A stretch of DNA of 13,721 bases from Burkholderiales bacterium (GCA_025354075.1 JANXNO010000273.1:1-13721); one strand, 5' to 3'. Numbered from the stretch's first letter, positions 1 through 6,751 are shown. Notes: generated from the letters alone by a model not told the origin. Numbers and translations are program-made.

Positions 1-224
1 CGCGATGTAGCGTGAGCAACGGCATCGGCAGACACATCAACGCCGACAACGCTTGCTGCGTGAAGCGACAACAAATGCGAGCCATAGCCCTCACCGCTGG
101 CCACATCGAGAACGCGAGCGCCCTTCACATACTGTTGCGCAATCAGGTAGCGATGCCAATGCTCGTAAACCATTTCGCCTGCGCACTCAGGAAGAAATCG
201 TTCGCCGGTAAAAGTAAGGCTCAT
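1..224 (-). CDS. SAM-dependent methyltransferase, N-terminal part (cut by window edge)
   Basis: Only the first 74 codons lie in the window; the gene continues past the left edge. The start is the ATG whose first bases overlap the TGA of hslR (ATGA), so translation is probably coupled to hslR. Seen in the translation: a glycine-rich stretch VLDVASGEGYG at about residues 38-48, which fits motif I (SAM binding) of class I Rossmann-fold methyltransferases, followed by VVGVDVS at 59-65, whose acidic residue fits the motif II position that contacts the SAM ribose. The N-terminal part (TGERFLPE, then an EHWHRY segment) resembles methyltransferases of the Methyltransf_11/UbiE-like kind. The substrate cannot be deduced, because the substrate-binding half is outside the window. 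It is the last visible gene of the minus-strand group. Confidence 0.75.
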   Translation of the reverse strand, partial: MSLTFTGERFLPECAGEMVYEHWHRYLIAQQYVKGARVLDVASGEGYGSHLLSLHAASVVGVDVSADAVAHATS

Positions 225-655
225 GGCTCGCCGTTCGTCCGATAATTTTTTGCAAAGAGGTCGGCCAGACGACGGCGATCCTGCTTGGTCGGGCGACCCC
301 GCATGACGGGTTGCCCGCCCTGGAGGTCGGATGCCGCGCGAGCTGCAACACGCTCCAATCGCGCCGCGCTGCTGGCATCAGTTTCTTTAAACAGGTGCGC
401 CGCATCGGTGGCTGATCCGCGTCGATCAGTGATCGCTGTGACTGTAATCTCCTGGATGTTCTCGCCACGTTGTATCGAGAAACCGTCCCCCACCTTGACC
501 GTCTGCGCGGGCTTCAATCGGTCGCCAGAAATCGAGCCCACCGATGCGCGGCGCACGTGGCCGGCGTCGATTGCATCGGTCGCGAGCGAGCGAGTTTTGT
601 AGAAGCGGGCCGCCCACAGCCATTTGTCGATGCGGACAGCAGCAGCCTCACTCAT
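221..655 (-). CDS. hslR: Hsp15, ribosome-associated heat-shock protein with S4 domain
   Basis: The product is 144 aa, close to the 133 aa of E. coli Hsp15. An S4 RNA-binding domain starts near the N terminus (RIDKWLWAARFYKTRSLA at about residues 8-25, then DAGHVRRA and the KPAQTVKVGDG turn). The C-terminal third is basic and rich in Arg/Lys (RGRPTKQDRRRL), typical of Hsp15. In E. coli this protein binds 50S subunits that still carry a nascent chain blocked on tRNA after abortive translation and helps recycle them; that role is transferred by homology. The start ATG lies 3 nt after the hslO stop, and the stop overlaps the following methyltransferase start, so it is in an operon with both. The hslR-hslO pairing also occurs in E. 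coli, in a different order, which supports the call. Confidence 0.9.
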   Translation of the reverse strand: MSEAAAVRIDKWLWAARFYKTRSLATDAIDAGHVRRASVGSISGDRLKPAQTVKVGDGFSIQRGENIQEITVTAITDRRGSATDAAHLFKETDASSAARLERVAARAASDLQGGQPVMRGRPTKQDRRRLADLFAKNYRTNGEP

Positions 656-658
656 ACG

Positions 659-1588
659 CTATTGAATCGTCCTTGAGCCAGGCAGGTAGGACGCCTCAAC
701 GCCATGAAACAACTCTGAGAACTGAATGGCGCTGACCTCATAGCCTTTGCCGCAAAACTCGCAGCGGGTTTCGATCTTGCCGTTCTCGACGATGAGCGAC
801 TTGAGTTCGTCTTCACCGACCAGTTTCAACGCATTCAAAACGCGTTCGATGCTGCATGAACATGCAAAGCTCACGGGCTGTGATGGATGCACTTTCACGT
901 CGTGACCGGCAAAAGAAAACTGCAACCATTCGCTGTACGGAAAGGGCATGAAATGCTCCTTGAAGATCGCGTCAGCCTGAGCCGTGACCGTGTTCCACGC
1001 AGGCGTCGCTGCATCTTCTGAGCGATCAGGCAAGCGCTCCATAAGCATCGCCTCCATCACGTCGCCATCTTCACGTAACCACATTCGCGTCTCGGTCTGC
1101 TGTGAGTTGCTCAGATAGTCTTCAAGCAGCGCCGCAATGCTGCCATCGCTGGTCTCGCTGCTACTTTGCAACGCCACAATGCCCTGATACATCTGGCCGT
1201 TGCTGGGTGCAATCGTCAATACGAAACGGCCCTTACCGTCGGGCGCTACAAGGGTTGTGATGTTTGCGGCTTCCGGCAGCACAGCACCTTCGCGCACGCT
1301 CGCGTAAACGCGGAACGTCAGCTCATCGGTCGCCTCGACGCACAACAATGGCACCTCGCCTGTGCCCTGCGCTTGCAGGATCACCTGGGCGCTTTGTTTA
1401 AGGTTGCTGGCGAGCAGTACCGCAGCACCAGCGAGCTGTTTCAAAAGCGATACAACTGCGGGAGGATAGTCGTGGTGTTTCAGCGCGCTGGCGAGGCTTT
1501 CGTCCAAGCGCGCCACGACGCCGCGAGCGGGTGCCGTGTCCAACCAGAAGCGCGTGAGTTGGTCGTAACCCGCAGAAATTTTGTCCAT
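659..1588 (-). CDS. hslO: Hsp33, redox-activated holdase chaperone
   Basis: The product is 309 aa, somewhat longer than the E. coli protein (about 290). The key evidence is the C-terminal zinc switch: C243-x-C245 and C276-x-x-C279, separated by 30 residues, the same spacing as the four zinc-ligand cysteines of E. coli Hsp33. In the family these cysteines bind zinc when reduced; oxidation to disulfides releases zinc, unfolds the linker and turns the protein into an ATP-independent holdase in the cytoplasm. The N-terminal domain (about 1-190) carries typical Hsp33 segments such as SNLKQSAQVILQAQGTGEVP. An extra cysteine occurs at 83. The ATG follows the stop of the proteasome-like gene by 17 nt without a strong Shine-Dalgarno, and hslR follows after 3 nt. 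Co-transcription of peptidase, hslO and hslR is therefore likely. Confidence 0.96.
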   Translation of the reverse strand: MDKISAGYDQLTRFWLDTAPARGVVARLDESLASALKHHDYPPAVVSLLKQLAGAAVLLASNLKQSAQVILQAQGTGEVPLLCVEATDELTFRVYASVREGAVLPEAANITTLVAPDGKGRFVLTIAPSNGQMYQGIVALQSSSETSDGSIAALLEDYLSNSQQTETRMWLREDGDVMEAMLMERLPDRSEDAATPAWNTVTAQADAIFKEHFMPFPYSEWLQFSFAGHDVKVHPSQPVSFACSCSIERVLNALKLVGEDELKSLIVENGKIETRCEFCGKGYEVSAIQFSELFHGVEASYLPGSRTIQ

Positions 1589-1605
1589 ACGTCCAGCAGC
1601 AATAC

Positions 1606-2184
1606 TTAGCCGACGCGCGGCGTCATCGCGATGGTGATCACCTGCATCGGTAGTGCAGAATTTTTGTCGAATGTCGCGCCGCTATCAACGCCAACACGAG
1701 CAATTGCCTCTGCACTATCAAGCGTGTCATACAGCGCGTTCATCGCGCCCAGCGCATATTCGCGACCTGATCCGGCAGCCCAAAAACGTTTGAACTCGAA
1801 CACTTCACGCATCGAATAAATGCCGTAAATGCCCGAAGGATTCGCGATCAGCGCGGTGATGTGCGTGCTCTCGTACGCATCCTCGTCCTCTTCCTTTGGA
1901 TTCAAGTAATGCTGATCCTTCAGAATCGCATGCAGCTTGCGAAAGGTCTCGAAGATCTCTGACTTGCTGTTGAAGTTCAAATCTTTGGCGGTTGACAGCA
2001 GGTTTTCGTAAACCAGTTGATGCGCGGCACTACCGCAGAGAGCGATCACGGTTTCGCCATGGCGAACCATCTTGTCGGAGGAGGCATCGAACGCGTCAGA
2101 CAAACGGGTGTCACCAAAGGTGGTGAGCGAATCGGCCGCAATTGCCGCCATATTGCCTTTGCGCACCACAACGAGGGTGGTCAT
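1606..2184 (-). CDS. Proteasome-type Ntn-hydrolase peptidase, BPH/HslV-like
   Basis: The product is 192 aa with the fold signature of proteasome beta-subunits. After removal of Met the N terminus is Thr-Thr, giving a catalytic Thr1 without a propeptide, as in HslV. The catalytic aspartate is at mature position 17 (AIAADS) and the catalytic lysine at mature position 37 (SSDKMVRHG), four later than the canonical 33 because the loop before it is longer. A glycine-rich GSG segment (138-140, counting Met) matches the conserved serine region. A strongly acidic stretch, KEEDEDAYE at 97-105, looks like a loop insertion. No hslU or other ATPase gene is in the window, and the sequence is not close to classical HslV, so the betaproteobacterial proteasome homologue BPH (described as a tetradecameric double ring) is the best fit; a divergent HslV is the alternative. 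It has its own good ribosome site (AAGGC, 7 nt before ATG) and a likely own promoter. Confidence 0.82.
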   Translation of the reverse strand: MTTLVVVRKGNMAAIAADSLTTFGDTRLSDAFDASSDKMVRHGETVIALCGSAAHQLVYENLLSTAKDLNFNSKSEIFETFRKLHAILKDQHYLNPKEEDEDAYESTHITALIANPSGIYGIYSMREVFEFKRFWAAGSGREYALGAMNALYDTLDSAEAIARVGVDSGATFDKNSALPMQVITIAMTPRVG

Positions 2185-2191
2185 ATTTACT

Positions 2192-2196
2192 GCCTT
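2192..2196 (-). promoter_or_regulatory. Ribosome binding site of the BPH-like gene
   Basis: AAGGC on the minus strand lies 7 nt before the ATG at 2184. It is one of the clearer Shine-Dalgarno sites in the minus-strand group and supports this start. That start also places the catalytic threonine directly after the initiator methionine. Confidence 0.6.
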
Positions 2197-2217
2197 GTTT
2201 TTCTTGGTTAACTTTCG

Positions 2218-2223
2218 ATTATA
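2218..2223 (-). promoter_or_regulatory. Putative -10 box upstream of the BPH-like gene
   Basis: A perfect TATAAT on the minus strand sits 34 nt upstream of the ATG, in the only long gap of the minus-strand gene run. No good -35 box is seen at 16-18 nt; the nearest TTGAAA is about 22 nt away, which is too far. The site suggests that the peptidase-hslO-hslR group can be transcribed separately from proS-gluQ. A heat-shock (sigma-32) promoter was looked for because of the gene content, but no clear match was seen. Confidence 0.4.
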
Positions 2224-2263
2224 GATTTTGCGATGAAGGGCGTGGTTTCAAGAGCGCTGGATG

Positions 2264-2327
2264 TGTAGTGGCGGCCCTGGCTGCGATTATTTGTGCCGTC
2301 CAGTTTTCCTGCCAGGCCGCTTCTACA
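2264..2327. repeat. Inverted pair of GTAG-headed REP-like units (REPIN-like), overlapping the gluQ stop
   Basis: The two arms 2264-2281 and 2311-2327 are imperfect inverted copies of each other. Reading inward, one is TGTAGTGGCGGCCCTGGC and the other TGTAGAAGCGGCCTGGC, separated by 29 nt. The head GTAG followed by nnGCGGC is shared with the repeat at 6680-6742. The minus-strand arm contains the TAG stop of gluQ. The pair could form a long hairpin in the transcript after gluQ, with a termination or mRNA-stabilising effect, but there is no T-tract. GTAG-headed REP families are known to be mobilised by RAYT (TnpA-REP) transposases; that link is by family resemblance only. Confidence 0.6.
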
Positions 2328-3204
2328 TAGCCGGGTTGTGTCTTCGCAGTAACTGCGGATTCCACTGAGAAATTGCCGCTTTCCAAAACGAATCAACTGA
2401 TTCCATTGGCTCCAAATCGCTCTGCTTGAGAAACGCCCAAGCCGCGCGTAGCGTTTCAATGGCCGCATCGACGCTAATGGGTCGCGCCAGTGTTTGCTTT
2501 GACAGCTTCTCGCCTTCCGCGTTGCGCGCAAGCGGAACATGCAAATAAGTCGGCGTTGCGACGCCAAGCAGTCGTTGCAGATAAATTTGCCTCGGGGTGT
2601 TCATCAGCAGATCTTCGCCTCGAACTACGGCAGTGATCCCCTGAATGGCGTCATCCACGACCACCGCCAGCTGATACGCATAACAGCCGTCCGCACGGCG
2701 CAGTACAAAATCGCCTACGTCCGTTGCAACGTTTTGCCTGATCACGTCAACCGTGCGATCCATAAATTCCACCCTCGAATCATCATTGTCCGTCACGCGC
2801 AGTCGCAGCGAATGTGCGCCAGCGACGACGTCAGAATCGCGGCACGTTCCCGGATAAATCGACTCGCCATCAGCGTTGAGCGGCGCGCCTTCCAGCATTT
2901 TTCGGGAGCAGGTGCAGGTGAACACATGCCCCGTACCCGCGAGCTGCGCAATCGCGGCGTTATAAATTTCACTGCGCTCGCTTTGCCGAACGACCTCACC
3001 ATCAGCCATAAAACCGTAAGCCGCGAGCTGTCGCAAAATTTCGGTTTCAGCGGCGCGAGAGCAACGCGTTGTGTCAACGTCTTCAATGCGCAACAACCAT
3101 TGACCATTGGCGGCTCGGGCGTCGGCGTAGCTTGCGACTGCTGCCACCAACGAGCCGAAATGCAGCGGCCCGGTGGGCGAAGGCGCGAATCTGCCGATGT
3201 ACAT
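2323..3204 (-). CDS. gluQ: Glutamyl-Q tRNA(Asp) synthetase
   Basis: The product is 293 aa, near the length of E. coli GluQ-RS (about 300) and much shorter than full GluRS, because it lacks the anticodon-binding domain. This enzyme activates glutamate and attaches it to the queuosine base in the wobble position of tRNA(Asp). Seen: the N-terminal RFAPSPTGPLHFGSL (5-19), containing the HIGH-type signature; LRIEDVDTTR (38-47); a zinc motif C97-x-C99 with Y117 and C121, which distinguishes GluQ-RS; and a KMSKS-type loop EGEKLSKQT. The start ATG gives RFAPSPTG directly at the N terminus, as expected. It lies 22 nt after the transglycosylase stop. Its TAG stop lies inside a REP-like repeat. Confidence 0.95.
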   Translation of the reverse strand: MYIGRFAPSPTGPLHFGSLVAAVASYADARAANGQWLLRIEDVDTTRCSRAAETEILRQLAAYGFMADGEVVRQSERSEIYNAAIAQLAGTGHVFTCTCSRKMLEGAPLNADGESIYPGTCRDSDVVAGAHSLRLRVTDNDDSRVEFMDRTVDVIRQNVATDVGDFVLRRADGCYAYQLAVVVDDAIQGITAVVRGEDLLMNTPRQIYLQRLLGVATPTYLHVPLARNAEGEKLSKQTLARPISVDAAIETLRAAWAFLKQSDLEPMESVDSFWKAAISQWNPQLLRRHNPAM

Positions 3205-3226
3205 CCGTCTGCCTGCTATGAGGCCG

Positions 3227-4018
3227 CTAGGGCAGTTTGATCGGCGTCCATTTCCAGCGACTTTCCTGCAAACCTAATACCGTATTCGGATAATCAAATT
3301 TGCCGAGCGATCCGTTGTACCTCGCCAATGCGCGCACTACGTCGCCCTTTTCAATATCGAGATAGTGGCGCAAGATCACGCAGCCATAGCGTATGTTGGT
3401 GCGCAGATGAAACAGATTGTGCTCTGGCGTGCCGATGAGCTTTACCCAGAACGGCATCACCTGCGTGTAACCGCGCGCCGACGCCGAGGAGACCGCGTAC
3501 TTCCGAAACGCGCTTTCGTGATTGATCAGCGCCAGCATTAGTTGCGGATCAAGCCCGGCACGGCTCGCCTCGTACTGTACGGTGATCAGAAATTCGGTGC
3601 GTTGTTCCGGATCGGGAATGCGCTTGGCCAGGCGCATTGACATTTCCGCGAGCCAGGGCTGCATCACTCGCGGATCCCCGATGAGCTTCGGCGCACTGCG
3701 ATCCGCAATGGCCGAGGCGAGCGCGGTTTGCACGCTTGCGCTGAGCTTTTCTTCGGCCTGGGCGCCGGCGTCGGCGGGTGAGTTTAGTAGCGAAAGCGAG
3801 GCGAAAAAAACCGCTGCAGTACATCTCAATCTTGCGATGAGACGTCGACCGGCTGGGCTCCCTCTCCCGCAGGCGGGAGAGGGCTGGGGTGAGGGTGGTC
3901 GTTGCGTCAGAGCGTAGTTGGAGGATGGCGCCAATGTCGCCGCACCCTCACCCCTGCCCCTCTCCCGCACGCGGGAGAGGGGTTCAAAACTGTGAGCGCA
4001 ATGAATAACGCTTTGCAT
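3227..4018 (-). CDS. Periplasmic lytic transglycosylase (SLT family 1 fold); start uncertain
   Basis: The C-terminal half (about residues 150-250 of the 263-aa reading) is a lytic transglycosylase domain that cleaves the MurNAc-GlcNAc bond of peptidoglycan. Seen: ALINHESAF with the catalytic Glu (codon at 3515-3517), then SSASARGYTQVMPFW, and the ALARYNGS segment near the end. The ATG at 4018 overlaps the proS stop (TGATG), which favours coupling. However, the first roughly 55 codons after it read through an inverted repeat pair (3860-3982) and encode a low-complexity Arg/Gly/Pro-rich stretch unlike any export signal. A plausible Sec signal peptide (RCTAAVFFASLSLL, then PADAGAQA) begins only near residue 65. 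An in-frame TTG at 3829-3827 would start right at this signal and give about 200 aa. I therefore trust the domain but not the first 60 codons. Next to proS in related genomes such a gene is common. Confidence 0.85.
   Translation of the reverse strand: MQSVIHCAHSFEPLSRVRERGRGEGAATLAPSSNYALTQRPPSPQPSPACGRGSPAGRRLIARLRCTAAVFFASLSLLNSPADAGAQAEEKLSASVQTALASAIADRSAPKLIGDPRVMQPWLAEMSMRLAKRIPDPEQRTEFLITVQYEASRAGLDPQLMLALINHESAFRKYAVSSASARGYTQVMPFWVKLIGTPEHNLFHLRTNIRYGCVILRHYLDIEKGDVVRALARYNGSLGKFDYPNTVLGLQESRWKWTPIKLP
3860..3895. repeat. Palindromic intergenic repeat, copy A
   Basis: This copy has the stem CCCTCTCCCGC / GCGGGAGAGGG followed by CTGGGGTGAGGG. It is an inverted copy of the unit at 3945-3982. 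Such elements are frequent between genes in gamma- and betaproteobacteria and often get mis-translated into peptides such as PSPQPSPACGRG. Here the unit falls within the open reading frame annotated as the start of the transglycosylase. Confidence 0.8.
3945..3982. repeat. Palindromic intergenic repeat, copy B (inverted)
   Basis: This copy has CCCTCACCCCTGCCCC followed by a CTCTCCCGC / GCGGGAGAG stem. It is the reverse complement of copy A with a few differences. The copies are separated by 49 nt and point towards each other, so the RNA could fold either as two small hairpins or as one large stem. It begins about 36 nt after the proS stop. Confidence 0.8.
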
Positions 4019-5745
4019 CAATCAGCGAGTACCGCGCGCGCGTACGCCACGACATCAGCCACAGGCACTTTTATTGCCGCAGCATCTCTCCGACCCTGAT
4101 ACTCAACCGCGCCTTCCTTGAGGCCACGATCACCGATGGTGATGCGGTGTGGAATGCCGATCAGTTCGAGGTCGGCGAACATCACGCCAGGGCGCTCGCC
4201 ACGATCATCGAGCAACACGTCAATGCCAATTGCCGTGAGTTCGTCATGCAGCTTGTCGGCAGCGGCCTTTACTTCGGCGCTGCGGTCGTAACCTACCGCT
4301 GCAATAGCAATACTGAACGGTGCCATCGCGACTGTCCAGATGATGCCTTTCGCATCGTGATTTTGCTCGATGGCGGCGGCGACCACGCGGGTCACGCCGA
4401 TGCCGTAACAGCCCATTTCCATGACCTGCTGCTTTTGGTCTTTGTCGAGATAGGTCGCGCCGAGCTTGGCCGAATAGGCTTGACCCAGCGCAAACACATG
4501 GCCCACCTCAATGCCACGCCGCAGCTTGAGCGTGCCTTTGCCGTCGGGTGATGCATCACCTTCAGCCACGCTGCGAATATCTGCGATGACGTCGGGTTCC
4601 GCGCAGTCGCGGCCCCAGTTCGCGCCAGCCACGTGATAGCCCGATTCGTTCGCGCCGCAGACAAAATCCGCCATCGCCGCAGCGGTGCGGTCTGCGACCA
4701 CAATAACCTTACCAGGGTGAGCACTGCCGTGACGCGGCACCGGCCCGCAATAGCCCGGCTCGACACCCAGATATTCCTCGATTTCCTCGGGCGACGCAGG
4801 CCGATAGTTGGCGAGCGCAGGCACTTTTCCGAGCTTCACTTCGTTAACCATATGATCGGCGCGCAGCATGCAGAGCACGAAGCCCGCATCAGTCATGTAC
4901 ATCATCGCTTTGATCTGCTTCTTTAGCGGAAGTTTCAGAAATGCGCTCACATCTTCGCAGGTCTTTTGCCCCGGCGTGGCGATCAGCTCAAGCTTGGCGC
5001 TGGCAGCCGCACGCGGCTCGGCGGGCGTCACACCCTCTGCCAATTCCACGTTCGCCGCATAATCCGATTCCGGGCAATACGCGATCAAATCCTCACCACT
5101 TTCGGCGAGCACCTGAAACTCGTGCGACGCGAAACCTCCGATGTTGCCGGTGTCAGCATTCACCGCGCGGAATTCGAGGCCTAAACGCGTAAAAATCTTG
5201 CTGTAGGCGTCGTACATGCCCTGATAACTTTTCATCAGCGACGCCTTGTCAACGTCGAACGTGTACGCATCTTTCATGATGAATTCACGCGAGCGCATCA
5301 CACCGAATCGGGGCCGCCGTTCGTCACGAAATTTGGTTTGAATGTGATAGAAATTGACTGGCAATTGCCGCCACGATTTGATGTCTTGGCGCGCGATGTC
5401 GGTGATCACCTCTTCGCTGGTCGGTTGCACGATGTAGTCGCGATCATGGCGATCTTTCACGCGCATCATCTCTGGCCCCATCTTGTCCCAGCGGCCCGAT
5501 TCCTGCCACAGCTCGGCCGGTTGAATCACCGGCATTAGCAGCTCCACCGCGCCCGCCGCATTCATCTCTTCACGCACGATTTGCTCGACCTTGCGCAGCA
5601 CGCGAACGCCCAGCGGCATCCAGGTGTAAATGCCAGCGCCGAGTTTTTTGATCATGCCAGCGCGCATCATCAACTGATGCGACACGACTTCCGCCTCGGA
5701 GGGCGCTTCTTTAATGGTGGCGAGGAAAAATTGAGTAAGTTTCAT
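4018..5745 (-). CDS. proS: Prolyl-tRNA synthetase, bacterial type with editing domain
   Basis: The product is 575 aa, matching the bacterial-type ProRS (E. coli 572). It charges tRNA(Pro) with proline in the cytoplasm. Seen: class II core with motif 2 around 139-163 ([17 protein letters not shown]), motif 3 around 445-460 ([17 protein letters not shown]), and an inserted YbaK-like editing domain at about 225-405. Lys279 (KKQIKAMMY) falls at the position of the lysine known to be critical for hydrolysis of mischarged Ala-tRNA(Pro) in E. coli. The C-terminal anticodon-binding domain follows (from about 470). The ATG gives the typical [15 protein letters not shown] start. No clear Shine-Dalgarno is visible. 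It is the first gene of the minus-strand run and is divergent from the amidohydrolase gene, with 86 nt between starts. Confidence 0.97.
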   Translation of the reverse strand: MKLTQFFLATIKEAPSEAEVVSHQLMMRAGMIKKLGAGIYTWMPLGVRVLRKVEQIVREEMNAAGAVELLMPVIQPAELWQESGRWDKMGPEMMRVKDRHDRDYIVQPTSEEVITDIARQDIKSWRQLPVNFYHIQTKFRDERRPRFGVMRSREFIMKDAYTFDVDKASLMKSYQGMYDAYSKIFTRLGLEFRAVNADTGNIGGFASHEFQVLAESGEDLIAYCPESDYAANVELAEGVTPAEPRAAASAKLELIATPGQKTCEDVSAFLKLPLKKQIKAMMYMTDAGFVLCMLRADHMVNEVKLGKVPALANYRPASPEEIEEYLGVEPGYCGPVPRHGSAHPGKVIVVADRTAAAMADFVCGANESGYHVAGANWGRDCAEPDVIADIRSVAEGDASPDGKGTLKLRRGIEVGHVFALGQAYSAKLGATYLDKDQKQQVMEMGCYGIGVTRVVAAAIEQNHDAKGIIWTVAMAPFSIAIAAVGYDRSAEVKAAADKLHDELTAIGIDVLLDDRGERPGVMFADLELIGIPHRITIGDRGLKEGAVEYQGRRDAAAIKVPVADVVAYARAVLAD

Positions 5746-5831
5746 GGACTATATCTACGTACGTGAGCTTGCGGACGGCAGAATGAGCCGCCCGTTTGCG
5801 AAGAGCGCACATTTTCGCCTATTCTCACGAC

Positions 5832-6683
5832 ATGGCTGATTTTGAACCCGTTCGTGTAACGCTTCCACCGCCCGGCGTGACGCCGATTCCGCTGGTGCTT
5901 GATTCACCTCACAGCGGGCAGCATTACCCCGCCGACTTTGGTTTTTCCTGCGACATAAGGCAGCTGCGCATGGCGGAGGACACCGATATTGACGATCTGT
6001 ACGACTTCACGCCTGCGCTCGGTGCGACGCTGGTGTGCGCTGAGTTTCCGCGCAGCTATTTAGACCCCAATCGGCGCGTTGAAGATATGGACACGTCGTT
6101 GCTTGAGGAACGCTGGCCGCAACCTGTCGATCAGTCGCCAAAAACGCAATCCGGCATCGGCCTGATCTGGCGTTCACTTGGCGATACGTCACCGATTTAT
6201 TCGCGCAAATTGTCGGTGGCGGAAGTCACGCGGCGAATTGCGCAATGTCACACGCCGTATTGGGCTGCTGTCACCTCGGCCATCGAATCGGCGCATGCGG
6301 AGCATGGACGGGTGCTGCACATTAATTGCCATTCGATGCCTGCTGAAGCAGGGCCAAGTTCGTGGGTCAAGCTGGGTACGCAATTCGCCGATGTGGTGCT
6401 TGGCGATCGCGACGGCAGCACCTGCTCGCCTGCGTTCACCGCCCTGCTGGCTGAGGCGTTTCGGAATGAAGGTTTGAGCGTCGCGATCAACGATCCATAC
6501 AAGGGCGTTGAATTGGTAAAGCGCTTTGGTCGGCCTGCAGAAAATCGGCACAGTATTCAGATTGAACTCAATCGCAAGCTGTACATGATTGAGGCGACGC
6601 GGGAGCGGACGGCGAATTATCCAGTGTTGAAAGCGGCGCTCGTGCGCGTGATGGGGAAGGTGGCGCAGTACGCTACCTTGTAG
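5832..6683 (+). CDS. N-formylglutamate amidohydrolase family protein
   Basis: The product is 283 aa from the ATG at 5832. A longer version from a TTG at 5796 is possible but adds 12 residues of no family character. The family (FGase, zinc-dependent) hydrolyses N-formyl-L-glutamate to glutamate and formate, the last step of one histidine degradation route (HutG). Seen: LVLDSPHSGQHYP at 21-33, FPRSYLDPNR at 72-81, HINCHSMP at 163-170, and DPYKGVELVKRFGRP plus the IQIELNRKLYM block near 221-252, all characteristic of the family. Probable metal ligands are among the conserved His and Glu residues, which I cannot assign exactly. No other hut gene is in the window, so a histidine-degradation role is unproven and I give no symbol. 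The stop TAG lies in a REP-like repeat. Confidence 0.88.
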   Translation: MADFEPVRVTLPPPGVTPIPLVLDSPHSGQHYPADFGFSCDIRQLRMAEDTDIDDLYDFTPALGATLVCAEFPRSYLDPNRRVEDMDTSLLEERWPQPVDQSPKTQSGIGLIWRSLGDTSPIYSRKLSVAEVTRRIAQCHTPYWAAVTSAIESAHAEHGRVLHINCHSMPAEAGPSSWVKLGTQFADVVLGDRDGSTCSPAFTALLAEAFRNEGLSVAINDPYKGVELVKRFGRPAENRHSIQIELNRKLYMIEATRERTANYPVLKAALVRVMGKVAQYATL

Positions 6684-6742
6684 GAGCGGCATGCCGCGAC
6701 CCGTTTTCTCTGCGCGGCGAGGTCGCGGCAAGCCGCTCCTAC
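6680..6742. repeat. Inverted pair of GTAG-headed REP-like units (REPIN-like), overlapping the amidohydrolase stop
   Basis: The arms 6680-6701 and 6721-6742 are inverted copies with one mismatch in 22 positions. Each starts GTAGGAGCGGC and itself contains a small palindrome (GCGGC, two bases, GCCGC). The spacer is 19 nt. The TAG of the left arm is the stop codon of the upstream gene, and the next gene starts 9 nt after the right arm. In RNA the pair would form a very stable stem that could separate the mRNA stability of the two genes. Confidence 0.85.
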
Positions 6743-6751
6743 AATTGCAGG

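Noticed and set aside
2200..2260. Sigma-32 heat-shock promoter before the peptidase-hslO-hslR group
   Set aside because: Expected from the gene content, but no CTTGAAA / CCCCAT-like pair with proper spacing was found; only a TATAAT box is evident.
2539..3240. A 233-codon plus-strand frame opposite gluQ
   Set aside because: gluQ carries all synthetase motifs on the other strand; this frame has no recognisable domain and is a shadow.
3860..3982. CRISPR-like or tandem repeat array
   Set aside because: There are only two copies, in inverted orientation, with no regular spacers; they are palindromic intergenic repeats.
5796..5831. TTG-initiated extension of the amidohydrolase
   Set aside because: It adds 12 residues without family character and has no ribosome site; the ATG at 5832 gives the usual N terminus.
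6189..6731. A 180-codon minus-strand frame opposite the amidohydrolase gene
   Set aside because: Its sequence is Arg/His-rich and low in structure, and its start lies in the REP-like repeat; the plus-strand gene explains the region.
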